A stretch of DNA of 64,000 bases from Datnioides undecimradiatus (GCA_008933995.1 WARS01000007.1:8060423-8124422), one strand, 5' to 3'. Shown: positions 10,141-23,379, counted from the first letter of the stretch. The notes: generated from the letters alone by a model not told the origin. Numbers and translations: made by a program.

Positions 10141-11129
10141 ACTCAATCTTTTGTAATTTCCGACCAGATGTTTCGCATGTTGACATTTGTCAAACACAGC
10201 AGCTCATCTGATTGTGGTCCGATTAGCAGCCAAAATGTATTTCCTTTTTGTTTGTCATTTTAATAGTAAGTCAGTCCAAGTCAAACAGTTCTATATAAAA
10301 TTATAAGTTTACAGTCAACAGATTCATGACACACCTCTTGAATTGTTGGGGGTTTTTTTCCCTCTCGGTGCTCTGGCCACATTTTGGCCTGCAGTCAAAG
10401 TCTATCGATACCCAGCCTCAATGATCACACAGACTCTCAGCTCAGAGCTGAACACAGATATGAAGAGTTCATTTTCCAAAACCACTGTGGGAACTTTTCC
10501 TTTTTTGAGAAGCAGAAAGAGATCAAATTCCTCATTCAGCATCTGCGAAAAATAAACAGGATCACTCCAATCCCATCGCTCACCTTTATTACAAATGTGT
10601 TTTCAGTCAAAAGTGTCACTTTTTGCCAAATGTCGGACAGCTCATTTTGGAATCAAACGCTTCATATCTACTTCATATCTGACTTAAACATGTGAGATAA
10701 TCATCAGAACTAGTCACCATCTGCTCTACACATCTACAGGAGAAAAATGGAAAAACTGAGCCTGTGTTACGACAGAGACGGAAGCTGGATGCTAATTCCT
10801 GTTGTTTTACTGTACGAGCTACTGTAAAGCTTCACAAGGGAACAGCTCACGTTATCAAAGTGAGACATCTGACCGTGGGTGACAACCTCTGCTGATAAAC
10901 ATCAGGTCAGCATGCCGGTGTGTTTGATGGTGAAATCTCAGTGAGCGTGAACGCACTCTTTCAGATGCTAAAAGCTTTTTCAGGATTTGAGGTTTTCAGG
11001 GCAACTTTCTCATCTTTTGAACTGACCACTATACAAGTAAATTAGACTAAAACAATAGACGCTCGATCTGACGTTGTTCTTATTACAGCATGTGGGGCCT
11101 ACAAGTGTATGTGCTGGATAATGTGCCTG

Positions 11130-11420
11130 ATTGTGTATTCGATTTCCCTCACGGCTGCGACAAATAAAGGGAAAACAAATGTTTGCGAGCTGAAAGATCT
11201 AATTCTGATTATCAGCAGGTCTATCGATATCCCAGTCGAGGCACTTTGAGCTGCTGGTGTCAGCTTGTGGGCGTGCAAAGACAGATGATCGCATAAATTA
11301 ATGCGAGCGGCCTGCGTTCATAATGAGAGGAGGCGCACTCTAGCTGCTGCTGCCCTCCTTTGTTTGAACATTTTTTTTCCTTAAATATAATTTAAGACGG
11401 GCTGATTGACATTTTTTGAA
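11130..11420. promoter_or_regulatory. Enhancer-like conserved-element candidate in the first coding intron
   Basis: Non-repetitive segment with GATTATCAGC, TCTATCGATATCC, CAGATG E-box (11,282-11,287), GCATAAATTAATGC (11,291-11,304), AATGAGAGGAGGCGC and CCTTTGTTTGAACA. CpGs are retained (GCGAGCGGCC). Density of homeodomain, SOX-like and E-box words is high. Inference only. Confidence 0.4.
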
Positions 11421-11559
11421 AGCCTGCAAACAAATGAAACACGGGAGACATGTCTATAATATTCCTGAGACGCACCCCAAAGACTCAGGAGCATGTGTAA
11501 GCTACTAAATAATTATTTTGTTGTACTTCTGTTCACAATTCGAATACTCCTTTAGTGAC

Positions 11560-12700
11560 AAATACATTATGTGTGCCATTAATGAGGAGTTTATGATGAT
11601 TTAATTGGTATTCTTGTCACCGATAATATTACTATAGAGATTTTCACAGTATTTATAATATACACAGGCTTACTGTATGTATTCCTATATTAAACATAAT
11701 GTTTTAAATCATTGCAATATCAAATAGAGGTTTATTAGGTCTGTGTGGTCCACAATAATGTATTTGGTGATCCTGTATTAGGAAACAGTATTATAATATT
11801 TTGACAGGGACGAACATACGTAAGTGGCACTCAATTATGGATTTAATTGTCTTATTGTCAGGCTTTTTGACTTTGACGTTCCTACAATGTCCTGGTAACG
11901 TTGTTACACGCGTGATGCGTTTGCAGAGATTGTATTGGACTTTTTGTCACCTATAACTTTAGACTTTAATAATATATTTATTGTACAGTCAGGCCTAAAT
12001 AGCCACCACAGCACATATTGTTAATTATAATATTGCTGTAGAGGCATGTTATATGTGGATCTCAGCTCTTACTGTATGTTCTCTGTTAATATTCCTACAG
12101 CATTCAAAGATGACAGTGTTTATGTCGTAGAGTGGATACATGCTGAAGGTAGTGTTTCTATAACACATGCTCATACACATACATATACACATAATAAAAA
12201 GTGCAGCTATAGGTGATTAGTGTGTAGGCTGTACTGCTCTTATTCGAGGTTTTTAATTTACTCCCATGGTATCTCAACAATATTTCTATAATACTCCTAC
12301 ATTGCCAGTTAAGAGTGTACGCGCAGGCCTCACTGTGATTTTATGATATTTGTTGATTGCATTAACATTCCAGTACGGATGGAGAGGTGCATTTATGGGG
12401 GCTTTTATCTCCTATTTTTTAAATCTAATGCAGCATCACTAACACTCTTTCTTTTAAGACTGAGCTCTCCTGATATTGTATGTTAATAGTGCCTCCTAGG
12501 AGTCCACTCGCTTGCATTGCATTCGCAGGCCTCAGCTGTCACCCAGTTTGTTTATTGCATTAACATTCTTGTAGGAAGTAACGTTATTGCAGAAAAACTG
12601 AGTGGTTTTCTCTCCTGTATTTGCGTCTCAGGCAGCATCCCTCGCCTCATTCCTATAGTGCTGATATATTCTCATATCATTACATCCATGCAGTCTCTCT
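11560..12700. repeat. AT-rich region with ~200 bp tandem duplication
   Basis: CGCAGGCCTCA occurs at 12,322 and 12,524 (period 202). ATTGCATTAACATTC occurs at 12,356 and 12,554 (period 198). Looser echoes of the same words (AGGCTTACTGTATGT at 11,665; CTCTTACTGTATGT at 12,066; TTAATATTCCTACA at 12,087) suggest older units upstream. The two clear units therefore cover about 12,200-12,700. Confidence 0.6.
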
Positions 12701-12738
12701 ACGTTTCATAACAGGATTAATGTAAGTCCGTTCTTTTT

Positions 12739-12788
12739 TCCCTCTCTCTCTCTCTCTCTCTCCCTCTCGCGCTCTCTCTCTCTCTCTT
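12739..12788 (+). repeat. (CT)n microsatellite
   Basis: Imperfect CT array with one CGCG interruption. Together with T8 and CTCCTCCTCTTCAG (to 12,834) it makes a long plus-strand pyrimidine tract. Confidence 0.9.
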
Positions 12789-12874
12789 CATTTTGGGGTG
12801 TTTCTGATTGTTTTTTTTCTCCTCCTCTTCAGACCAAAGTTGCTCCCAGAGGAGGAGAGGCGCAGAGAAAACAT

Positions 12875-12980
12875 GGCCGAGAGCGGGGACACTATTTCCT
12901 GTCCGTCAAGTTCACAACACAAGGCTGATCTCTCACAAAAACACAAACTTTTAAACGGAGTTCGGACTTTGGGCGTCTAA
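12875..12980 (+). other. Short plus-strand ORF behind an acceptor-like site
   Basis: A strong acceptor-like sequence (T8, CTCCTCCTCTTCAG, AG at 12,833-12,834) is followed 38 nt later by ATGG in good initiation context (AAAACATGG). A 35-codon frame from 12,873 reads MAESGDTISCPSSSQHKADL... to a TAA at 12,980. It is antisense to tcf4. I recognise no family. It could be an antisense lncRNA exon, or chance. Confidence 0.2.
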
Positions 12981-13340
12981 CAGCCCGCTGCAGGAACATT
13001 TAAACTGTCTTGACAGTGTGACACATTTCACTCTTTTCGGCTGCCTGTCTATCTGTCTGCCTGTCATGCAGGTTCACGATTCAATATCGAGCCTTTTGCA
13101 TCTGAACTATTCTGTACAGCCCGGTGCAGAGTGGATGGAGCAGCCTATGAACTCACACAGACAAAAAAAAAAGGAAACATTTTCTAAATCCTATCATGGG
13201 CAAAAAAAAAAATCAGGCTACACATGAAGGAAAAAAGGACTTAAAATGAGATATACTACCATGGATGTTGGGAACATTTTCAAATCGCTGTTTCGCATCT
13301 ATAAGACAACAAAATTACTAATGCAGCATCACAATTCTCT

Positions 13341-13357
13341 GCACACACACACACACA
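13341..13357 (+). repeat. (CA)n microsatellite
   Basis: (CA)8 followed by A-rich sequence inside the tcf4 intron. Confidence 0.85.
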
Positions 13358-13599
13358 AACAAAAAAAAGAAATTACAGAAAACAACAATATGCACTGACT
13401 TTTCTACAAGTTACTCTACATAAACACACAACTTCTGTGCAAATAGTTGCAAAGACTGAGTGAAGGCTATAATATGCAGGTTATGTGCCGTGCAACTCAT
13501 AGGTTAAAAATGTAAACAGTGGTCGCTGTATGAAGCCTACAGGACGCGTCTATCTTTCCTCTACGGCTTGTACTGTCATCATACTAGTCATTATATTCA

Positions 13600-14520
<921 letters not shown>

Positions 14521-14549
14521 AGAAAAAATTTGGTTTGTTGGTTTGATTG

Positions 14550-14611
14550 ATTGGCTGATTGGTGCAGTGATTGGCTGGGTTGATTTGGATTGGGTTAATT
14601 GGGCTAATTGG
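14550..14611 (-). promoter_or_regulatory. Six CCAAT boxes upstream of the tcf4 CpG block
   Basis: ATTGG (CCAAT on the minus strand, the tcf4 sense strand) occurs at 14,550, 14,558, 14,570, 14,589, 14,598 and 14,607. Three copies read CCAATCA, the preferred NF-Y form. The cluster sits 50-110 bp beyond the edge of the CpG-rich block, about 0.85-0.9 kb upstream of the ATG. CCAAT boxes close to CpG promoters commonly bind NF-Y. Alternatively the cluster is a degenerate GATTG-type tandem repeat that grew by slippage. Confidence 0.5.
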
Positions 14612-14639
14612 GGTTGGAAAAGGTGATTTTCCTTCCCTC

Positions 14640-15016
14640 AGGAGACAAAATCAAACTTATTTTAATAATTAACAATTGTATTGGTGAATTATTTGTTACA
14701 TTGATTTACTTTTGTCTATTTCACATCAGCACTTGTAGCATTGTGAGTTATATATTTTTTTTTATTAATTTACTTCATTAGTTTTCATATAATCCTATTT
14801 TACATCCCTACACATCTATCTTAGAATGCATCTTTCTTTATGGATTATTCATACCTGATGTAGGTAGTTTATACTTTTTTAATTGATTATATAAAAAAGT
14901 ATATTGAAACAAGTGCAGTGGTTGACCTGCATGGTTACCCCCTTATGGGTCACCACTTAAACCACAACAGCACCAAAACCCACCTCTGTAGAAATACTTT
15001 ACAGTACTTTGCTTTT

Positions 15017-15051
<35 letters not shown>

Positions 15052-16400
15052 CGCACAGGCTGCAGGTATAAAATGACTGCCCTATTTCTGCAAATTACAC
15101 CCTGCATGTGCGGGTTTCTTTCACAGAGGAAAAGCCAACAAAAACACACAGGTGCGGGTACGACATAAAGGCTTATTTGTTGCTGTGCAAAGTGGTCTTG
15201 CCTGTTGGCCCTTCACAGCCTGTCACTCTCAAACAAACTGAACGCCATGTAACAGCTTACACAGAAAGCAGTCAAGAGCACATATCCGCTCGCATGCTTT
15301 AATCCGCCTCATGTTCCTGATCCGAGGTGAATTAAATAAACAGTTTTCACGTTCAAATGTTGACGGGACGATCTTGTCGGAGGTGATGTGGACAGTAAAC
15401 AGACCACAGCTCTCTTTATCTTCCTCAAGCCAACACACACATGAATACAGGGCCGGCCCCAAGGCTGACTACCAATCAGGAAAAACAGGAGACTGCCCTT
15501 AGACCCTAAACCCCTAGAGTCCCCCCAAAAAACCCCAACCTGCACTGTGTGGCAATTGTTGGGGTTTTTTTTTTTTGCTTGTTTTGTTTTGTTTTGCATA
15601 TTTTGGCACTTTGATTAATTGCAAATTCATTGAAACTGAACCAAAAAGTACACCATAAACAAAAGCAGCTCTTGTCTTATTAGCTGATGACGTGGCCCTT
15701 TCTTGGGCCCAGCAGCAAATTTTTGCCAGTCTGACCTGCCCAAGCGTTTTTAGATCCCAAAGTCTGCCATAAATAGCCACACATCTTATACAATGTCAAC
15801 ATGGGTGAATTGAGTAAGTATTGTCAATATCGTCACTGTGATTCAAAAAAAAAACCCAAAAACCACTCGCTGTTTGTCAGGTTGTCAAACCAAAGCAGGA
15901 GGACCATCTAACACGGATGTTCTGAAAGAAGTGATGTGTTTTAGTTGTTTCCTCTTTGTAAAGTTTCTAATAAAAAGCTGGTAGATCGGCAGAGGTGTTG
16001 ATGTGATGCATCATCTGTCAGCCGAACACATAATCAGAGAGACAGACCAGAAACCATCTTCTGGCACAGAAAGAGGACACGTACAGATTTAAAGTTCAGG
16101 TTATTAAACCTACTTGGTTGTAGTTAGGGAAAGCACTCTTCTTAGCATCTTTGTAGATCAAGATGTTATAATAAAGATTGCCTGTTTGGTGACATCTGTG
16201 GTTGCTGGTGGTAACAGGTGTGCGTCAGGTTTAAGAGTTTAGTTGGACATAATGAGTGTCGTACACTGAGAGCAGGAAATACACCGCGATCAGTTACACT
16301 GTCAGGAATACCTCAGAAGGCAACTTATGTATCTGCTTCCAGTGCAGTCAAACAAATTGTTGACTGAGAGCATTAATCAGATAAGGTTTTCATCACATAA
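14640..16400. other. AT-rich upstream sequence
   Basis: Holds (GT)15 at 15,018-15,048, a T13-type run with TTTTG units (15,565-15,598) and an A10 run (15,846). Nothing else is recognised. Confidence 0.6.
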
Positions 16401-18640
16401 CATTGTGTAAAACTGGCAAATGCACCTCTGCCTACCTTTAGTGCATCTAGTATGTGCATATACAGTTTAATGAGACTCTCTCATTAGCAGATTCACAATC
16501 TGAATTGCACAAGAAAGGTAACGTTTGCCAGTAAGACTAGAAACTACTCGATTTTGAAAATAATGCACCACGAATAGTATCAAAAAGCAGTTTGATGTAA
16601 TAAGATTTTAAAGCCGAATCAGTCATTGTTTTTGAATGAAAATGAATGGAATGATTACGGGTAATTTGAAAGGTGTTGCTTGTAGTGACGAACCCACAGA
16701 GAATTATCACCTGTCTTTGAAGTTCCCTCTGAACGCTCTCATCATCCTTGCTTCCAGCAGCAGCAGGCAGCTGGCAGGCAGACTGTGGCACCTGTCCAGC
16801 ACCAAACAGGGGACAGACAACGTTAGTGACTCGCTGGTGAAAGAGGTTAAACGTTTAGCAGGTGAGAGCCAGGTTTTTTTTAAGTTTTGGTGGAGACCTA
16901 ATCAGAGCTAAAAAGCAGTCACCATTAGATCTGGAGGATCTACAAAACCCCACAAACATCTGGGTTTTGTCTTGAGTGTGAACAGGTACAATCAGGATTC
17001 AGACCTGGGTCTAATGAATCTGCAATAGTGACAGCTATTTTTCAGCTCCATTTGCGATTGGTAGTGATGTAAACCCAGCACTATGGTTGACAAGCTAATT
17101 TTCTCTCATTCTCCAATGCACTGTTATGACATGCATTGAATTTCTGGATGCTGGCATGTACAAAGCGAGGAATATTATTGTTTTTAACGGTTTATAATGG
17201 AGCAATGGGTGTTTTTGCACTGTGAGGTGAGAGAACAGTTAGAGAGACAATATAGCAATATAGAACAACACAATGAAAACAATAAGTGTAACCAGAAAAA
17301 ACACAGAAAGTCAAATGGTTGTTTGAAATGCGTCAATTGCGCATTTTTAGCTGGTTTATCTGTCTTTATGTGTTGATCTTGCTGTGTCGCGTTGTGATTA
17401 GCGCCAGGTTTCGCACCAGCTAAGCGTAAAAGACACAGGTGTGTGTGTATAAAGATGCAGTAAGAGTGATAATTAATGGAGCACAACAAGCATAATATAA
17501 AGATCAACAGAGTCCATGTGAGGAGAATGCCGAGGTAGATGCGTGGTTTAACCTCTGACCTTTACACTGGAGATTGTGATTTGCTTCCTGTGTGAAATAT
17601 AGGACATTCATTTACAAACATTCAATATTTTAACCCATCTTCTCCTACACCCAACTTAGTTTTTTTGATTAAACTTGATGAAGCTGTAATAAAATGTTAC
17701 TCAGCCATCTTGATTTTCAAAGTCTTGCCAGATGCTGCATCTTCATTATTGCTAACCTGATCATGGCATGAAAGCATAACTGTATTAAAGTGATATTGGG
17801 TCTAATGAGATTATAATGTAACTGCAGGTCTGTATGTCATGTAAAAGAGTAACTGTTTGGTACCACACTAACTGTCTGACAATCCCATTGATGAGGACAG
17901 TCATAAAAGAAGATAAAGGATAGAATGAAATGGCACAGAAGGAAACAGCAAACACCTGAAAGATCAGGGAAACAGTCTTGCTGCAACTCTCATGGCCTAT
18001 GATCTGTTTCCTGTAGCTGATCCTGACTAAAATGTGAACAGACCATTTTAAATATTTGACTTTATTCATTTCTGTCATTTTTCCTTTTGCTCATTGTACA
18101 CCCCTAACTCATCTTTGAAACAACAAAAAGCCAAGCTGAACTGCCGCTGTCTCGCTGCTTCACTATCAACATGTGCACACAAGAGAGGGTTACATAACAT
18201 TCAAACAACATATCCCGGTTTAGTCTGAGTCTTTTAACCTTGAAACTGAGCAGGAACGCACAGTTATGGTCTGACACAGAACACAGAACGTCTGTCACAT
18301 CTGGGTCAAAAATGTGCTGCAAAAATCATCCTTGATAGATAGAAGTTATTACATAATAAGCTTGGGAGGAGGAGGCATGGGGGCCATACCTCCCGGTGTG
18401 GTTCAGTTAATGGACACTGGTCTTCACAAAATATCAGAGAAAATGAGAAAATAAAAGATAAAACGTGTTAAAAGAAATGTTACCCTTCTTTTCTTCACAG
18501 TTTGCATTTTGCTTTGAGTAAGACACCAACTTTTCCACCTCAGACAAGACTTTTTTTCAACTTTCCAGTATTATCAGACTTTTTTTTTTCATGCAAAAGC
18601 TCATAAGAACTTCTGGATGGAAACACAGTTTGGGATGCAG
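16400..18640. other. Unique-looking sequence, no feature seen
   Basis: No simple array longer than 15 bp, no recognisable exon and no clear transposon signature. Short ORFs are without protein character. Confidence 0.55.
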
Positions 18641-19540
18641 CTTAAAGAGGTCATGTCATGTTTTCTGTTTCATACTGAGAGGCCTCAGAACAAGCACTGC
18701 AGCTCACTGCACTGCTGGGGCTTTTAGCTGTACTGTGGGTGTAGCTAATTAGCCAAGCAACATACTAACAACAGGTTAAACTAATGGCCTACAAAATAAA
18801 CAATAAAACAACAACACACAAACACTGAAAAACTCACAAGTTTCCAAATTTGAAGTTAGGTCACAGCCAGTACTGATCCATCCTTTAGTTTGTGCCGTAA
18901 GCGTCCCACATTGACTGAGCAGTCTGTTAAATGCACACACAGTTTTCCAGTCATTGTGGGGACATTCCTGTCATATTTCCATCAAAAATAATGGTAATCC
19001 ACCGGGTCTTCTCAGATGGTGTGAGTAGACCTTTGTGTTGGACGGAGAAACAGAGAAATGTGCATGCTTTGTTTGTACTTTCCACATCTTTGTGTTACCA
19101 CGGGTAAACTCTTTCTGGCCTACTCTCTACCTAGCTCTGTTTGTCAGTGTGCTACACTATAGGCTTGCTAGAATTATGCAAAGGTGTTACACAGTGACAC
19201 AGAGAAGTAACAGAAAACAAAGGCTAGACTACTCATGAGGCCTTGCAGGCAGGTGAGGAGCAGTGTCTTCTTTAGGAGAATAACTCCCTCTGATGTGGAC
19301 ATGGGCTTTGTAACTTTGGAGAACTTTTGCACAAAACACTTATAGATATCATTATTTCTGATGTACAGTGTGATTACTTGTCCACAAATATAGAATTCAT
19401 TGAAAAAAGATTTTCCTTCTAACTCCAGAACTTGCCTGAGGATTATCACGTTTTTTAGGTTTTCTTCAGTTTCAAAGAAGTCCAGTGAAAGTTGTCTGTA
19501 CATCCAGGGGTAAAATGCCAACAGGAACTGCTGATATACA
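18640..19540. repeat. Probable decayed interspersed repeats
   Basis: AAAGAGGTCATGTCATG, GGGGCTTTTAGCTG, GTAGCTAATTAGCC and the TCATTGTGGGGACATTCCTG segment (18,952-18,972) resemble phrases of common spiny-rayed fish repeats. The last also occurs in similar form at 62,628. The class was not determined. Evidence is by resemblance only. Confidence 0.35.
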
Positions 19541-20119
19541 ATTCAGCAAACTTTTAATGGCGGTGTTTGCCAAAGTATAAACATATACAGGAAAAGAAAT
19601 CTACACATCTATGACTGTAGCCCACAGCTGATCCACCGACTTATGATACTTCCTGTTTACATGCCCCAAAGCATTGTGGGAATGGTAGTAGCTTGTAGCA
19701 CCACACAGTCTCACAATCAGCTTAATTTAATAAACATGATTAAAAATATTAATTTTAACTTTTTCAGTATGTCTTTTTTTAAACAAAGACTTTTGTAAAA
19801 GTAAGGTAATTGAAATATACATTATTAGTTTACACAACTAGTATGTTTAAGTGTGTTTTACTATAAACTGTGATTATGATTGTAGGTTTTTTATTTAAAA
19901 TAGCCAGTCTTCGTGCTAAGTTAATCTGACTCTTTATATTTCGTCTGTGTCATTTAACTATTTGCAAGAAAGTAAACAAGTTTTTTTCACAAAATTCCTT
20001 ACAGATGCCCACAAAGCAATTTTGGTGTGCAATGTTTGATATTCATTTTGAATTAAAAGCCAAAAAAGTACTACTAGTACTGTGAAAGCAGGCTAGTAAC
20101 AGCATTTTTTCTATTTGAG

Positions 20120-20330
20120 TGATAGATTGTTCTCCCACTGAAATGGACAGAATTATTGTGAAAACTATTAGATCAGCTTTTGAACAGACATTCATGGTCC
20201 ACATGAGAAGTCTTCTCATGATCATAGGGATCACCAGACTCCACCATGAGAGTAACCTTTGTAGTTTTAAGTAAAATGTCTCATCAACTGTTGAACGGAT
20301 TACCATGAGAGCTGGTCATTCACTGGACAG
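20120..20330 (+). repeat. Interspersed repeat fragment with a 19 bp palindrome
   Basis: Phrases AACAGACATTCATGGTCC, GGGATCACCAGACTCC and CTCATCAACTGTTGAACGG recall the fish repeat family also suspected at 300 and 28,700. CATGAGAAG-T-CTTCTCATG (20,202-20,220) is a perfect palindrome around one base. Confidence 0.45.
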
Positions 20331-20889
20331 AAGTTGGTGATCATGTCTTTTTTTTGTCAAGTCCTGTGGTTTAATGGTCAATTAACTGCAGAAAATGTTT
20401 GCATGCTTACACAGACAGTGAACACTGGAGACAGTATACGTGATAATGTGGGACATAGAAACGTTTTCACCAACCGCTAGTTAAGGTCAGCTAAGGTTAG
20501 ATGTATACTCGAAACAAACAAAACAAATATGAGCACCAGAAAGCATGGTACACCCCAGATCAGCCACTTTTGACATTCCCAGCTCTTGAGCAACCCTGGA
20601 CTCACTGGTTGTGTTTCTCAGCAAACATGAATGAAGTCTGAGAGACAGACTCGAGAAAAAAAAAAAAAGAATTTAAAATGTGATGATGGTGGCGGTCAAG
20701 GAAATAGCACGGCTGAGTCACTGGGAGGAATTAATGGTATAAACACACACGCATACACACAAAAAAGCACACACTCATGCAGGGAATCTGTGCAAGCAGC
20801 TACACATTGAATGCAAGCAACCACACATGCATATTCATTTTTTTCTGTCTCACTCAAACACGCACACGCACTCCGCCCCTCTGCGGTCT

Positions 20890-21005
20890 CTAACAGTGTG
20901 TTTTTGCCAAACACCTGTGTAATCGTACAGCTGTGGAGAATGCTGGGAAAGGACCCGGGGAACTGAACACCGCACAGCTAATACCCTTTGATTCCACCCG
21001 GATCA
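20890..21005. promoter_or_regulatory. Short enhancer-like segment
   Basis: TGTAATCGTACAGCTGTGG, GCACAGCTAATACCC and TTTGATTCCACCCGGATC form a non-repetitive block with a CAGCTG E-box (20,929-20,934), between two CA/GT arrays. Weak inference. Confidence 0.25.
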
Positions 21006-21009
21006 CTGA

Positions 21010-21207
21010 GTGTGTGTGTGTGTCTATGTGTGCGTGAGTATGTGTGTGTGTGTGTGTAATGTTTAAAGTGTGAGTGCTTTTGGAGATTGGAGAGAAAGAG
21101 AGAGAGAGGGAGGAAAAGCAAGAGAGTGGATGAGTGCTGGCTCAAGTTTGTTTTGTGTGTGTTTGTGGGGTGGGTGTGCGTCTGTGTGTGTGTGTGTGTG
21201 TGTGTGT
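21010..21207 (+). repeat. Two (GT)n arrays flanking a GA-rich stretch
   Basis: GT arrays at 21,010-21,057 and 21,183-21,207, with GAGAGAAAGAGAGAGAGAGG around 21,091-21,110. ORFs across them encode Cys/Val or His/Thr repeats and are artefacts. Confidence 0.85.
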
Positions 21208-21639
21208 AATCTGTCCCCAGTATCAGCAGTCTGGAACATTCCTCCATCCTCCTCCTCCTGCAGCTGAACTCATCGAGCGCCCTCTTCCTAAAAACAGTCA
21301 AACCATCCACCACAGAGGAAGAACCAGCTGTCACTTTTTTCCATTTCGACAGAAAACTTTTTTTTAATATCACAGATTTCTGCTACTTCAGCTATGTATA
21401 CAGGAAAAGTAAAGACTTTTTATGAGACATCACTCATACAGTATCAATTATTTAGTTATTTTTGATTTTAGCCCTCAGACAACAATCAAACAAATAGGTT
21501 CCTAAGTGGCACATATGATTTAAGAGAATTTCTCTATTTGTAAGAATACAAAATCCATTACTTACTTGCATGAGCCCTAATGAAAAACAGGCTATAATAA
21601 TATAACCAACACCACACACAAGTGATGAAATTAAGTAGT

Positions 21640-21960
21640 ATGGTGGTGAGCATGCTTACACACCTAACCTAAAACAGCCTTGGGTTCATTTTCCTGCTGG
21701 GTTCATTTCAGCTGGTGTGAACACAATTACTCTATGGTTAAGGGTAGAGGACTAAATGTGCTGATGACACAGAAACCATAGTAAGGTTTGGTTAGGTTTA
21801 GGCAGCTAAAACACTTGGTTAAGATTGCGGTTTCAGTTAATAAAAGAGTGGATGTAAATTGCTGGTCTGTGGGATGAAACTCTGGTCTCTTTGTAACTGC
21901 TCATCCACCACCCGAACCTCTGCACTCGTACTTTGTTATATATAGGACCCACTGCGGCCT
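21640..21960. repeat. Probable decayed interspersed repeat
   Basis: AAGGTTTGGTTAGGTTTAGG followed by CTAAAACACTTGGTTAAG and GATGAAACTCTGGTCTC are phrases typical of widespread teleost repeats. A poly-A run (A20, 22,024-22,043) lies close by. The family is unknown. Confidence 0.35.
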
Positions 21961-22429
21961 GCATTGAAACTTGATGTTAATTATGAGGTGCAGAAATATT
22001 TCACATTTTATCACTTTTTTTGCAAAAAAAAAAAAAAAAAAAAGACTTAAGCATACTTTATCCAAATAAATACACCATCATTATGTACAAGATGTGAACT
22101 CATTTGCCCGGTCTGGTAATATTCATCATCAGTTATTTCTTTCTTTGTGGCACCTGAGATAAGATAAATGAAGACATAAAGAGCAGCAACATGCAGCATG
22201 ACTTGTGGACACATAACATAGTTTGATGTTTGCTATAATGTCGGATGTATCTAATTGCGGATGACATCACCAAACCAATGAAAGAAGAATAAATTAGCAG
22301 TTAGTTCATATGAGTTGATAAAAAAAATGGACCAGAACTAAATTATTTAATAGCAACGGTGCATAATTTTTCTTTCACATAGGAAACAGGACTAAATGTG
22401 CAGAGGTGTAAGGCTTCAGTCTTCGTCTG

Positions 22430-22730
22430 TAATTTTACACCACTCTGCGCTCCTGCAGCCACCGTTACCCTAAAAAGTACAATTGCTCTCTAACACTGGC
22501 CTCTGCACAGACAGCTTAAACATTCTTGCTTCACAGTGAAGGGTAATTCCGGTCGGCCAAAGGTCTCGGTGGCAGCCATGTTTCTCCAGTGGTTTTTACG
22601 AGTTGGACTTATTACAGTTCACACAGAAATTTCAGTAATGAGCTACAAATTTTCAACTTCCACATCTGCCTGGAATGCAGTTGTGAGGCCCCACCTGGTC
22701 TTTCAGGTAAAGTGACGATTATTAACAGTT
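22430..22730. other. Possible repeat-derived segment
   Basis: GGTAATTCCGGTCGGCCAAA, GTCTCGGTGGCAGCCATG and neighbouring phrases look like a dispersed repeat, but only one copy is present in this window. Otherwise no feature. Confidence 0.2.
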
Positions 22731-22861
22731 AAAGACCCAAAGAGTAAGTGAGGCTCTTTTCTGTGGGAAAAGCTCAGCAGGTGTCAAATCTCACTGTAGA
22801 AATCTTAGTTGGTGTGAGTTGGTCTGTGTCTGAGAGTGTGAGGGTGGATGTTTCTTGAAGG

Positions 22862-22863
<2 letters not shown>

Positions 22864-22914
<51 letters not shown>

Positions 22915-22925
22915 TGTGTGTGTGT
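22864..22925 (+). repeat. Long (GT)n microsatellite
   Basis: A pure GT run of 47 nt, then CGCG and more GT. It is the longest perfect dinucleotide array in the window, followed by a shorter GT run and a GA-rich stretch to about 23,070. Confidence 0.95.
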
Positions 22926-23379
22926 TATCCCTGGCCTGGGTGTTTTTTTGGGATAAGGAGGCGGGTGCCAAGCAGATGGTTTACACAGGTGTCTCCAGTA
23001 TGTATGTGCCTTATGCGCGTGTGTGTGTGAGGTGTGTGAGTGAAAGAGAGGGAAAAAAGAAAGAGAGGGCTTGCAGGAGGCAGCTGGGGTCAAGTTCAGG
23101 CCACATCCTTCTGTTTATAAAGTAAAACTTGTTCTTTCAGTAAGTGCAGTTTTATCCTCTGGTGTTTATGTGCATGTTGAATTTGTCCATAAAACTTCCT
23201 CTGCTAGAAAGTTGAAGAAATCACGAGGAAAAGCCCTTACATCAGCTAATCTGGAAAAGTTGGTGCATAGATTAAAGATCACATCATCATTAAAGATCAC
23301 TAATATTGTACCCATTAGTCATTATTAGTGTTATTATTAAACCTGTGCCATTTAAACTGTGTCAAAATGTCCTGTGTGG

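Noticed and set aside
11343-11352. CTG units in the first coding intron as a possible equivalent of human CTG18.1
   Set aside because: Only (CTG)3 is present. No expandable CTG array exists in 9,246-13,632.
22774-23125. Overlapping His/Thr and Cys/Val ORFs
   Set aside because: Translations of the (GT)23 array on the two strands.
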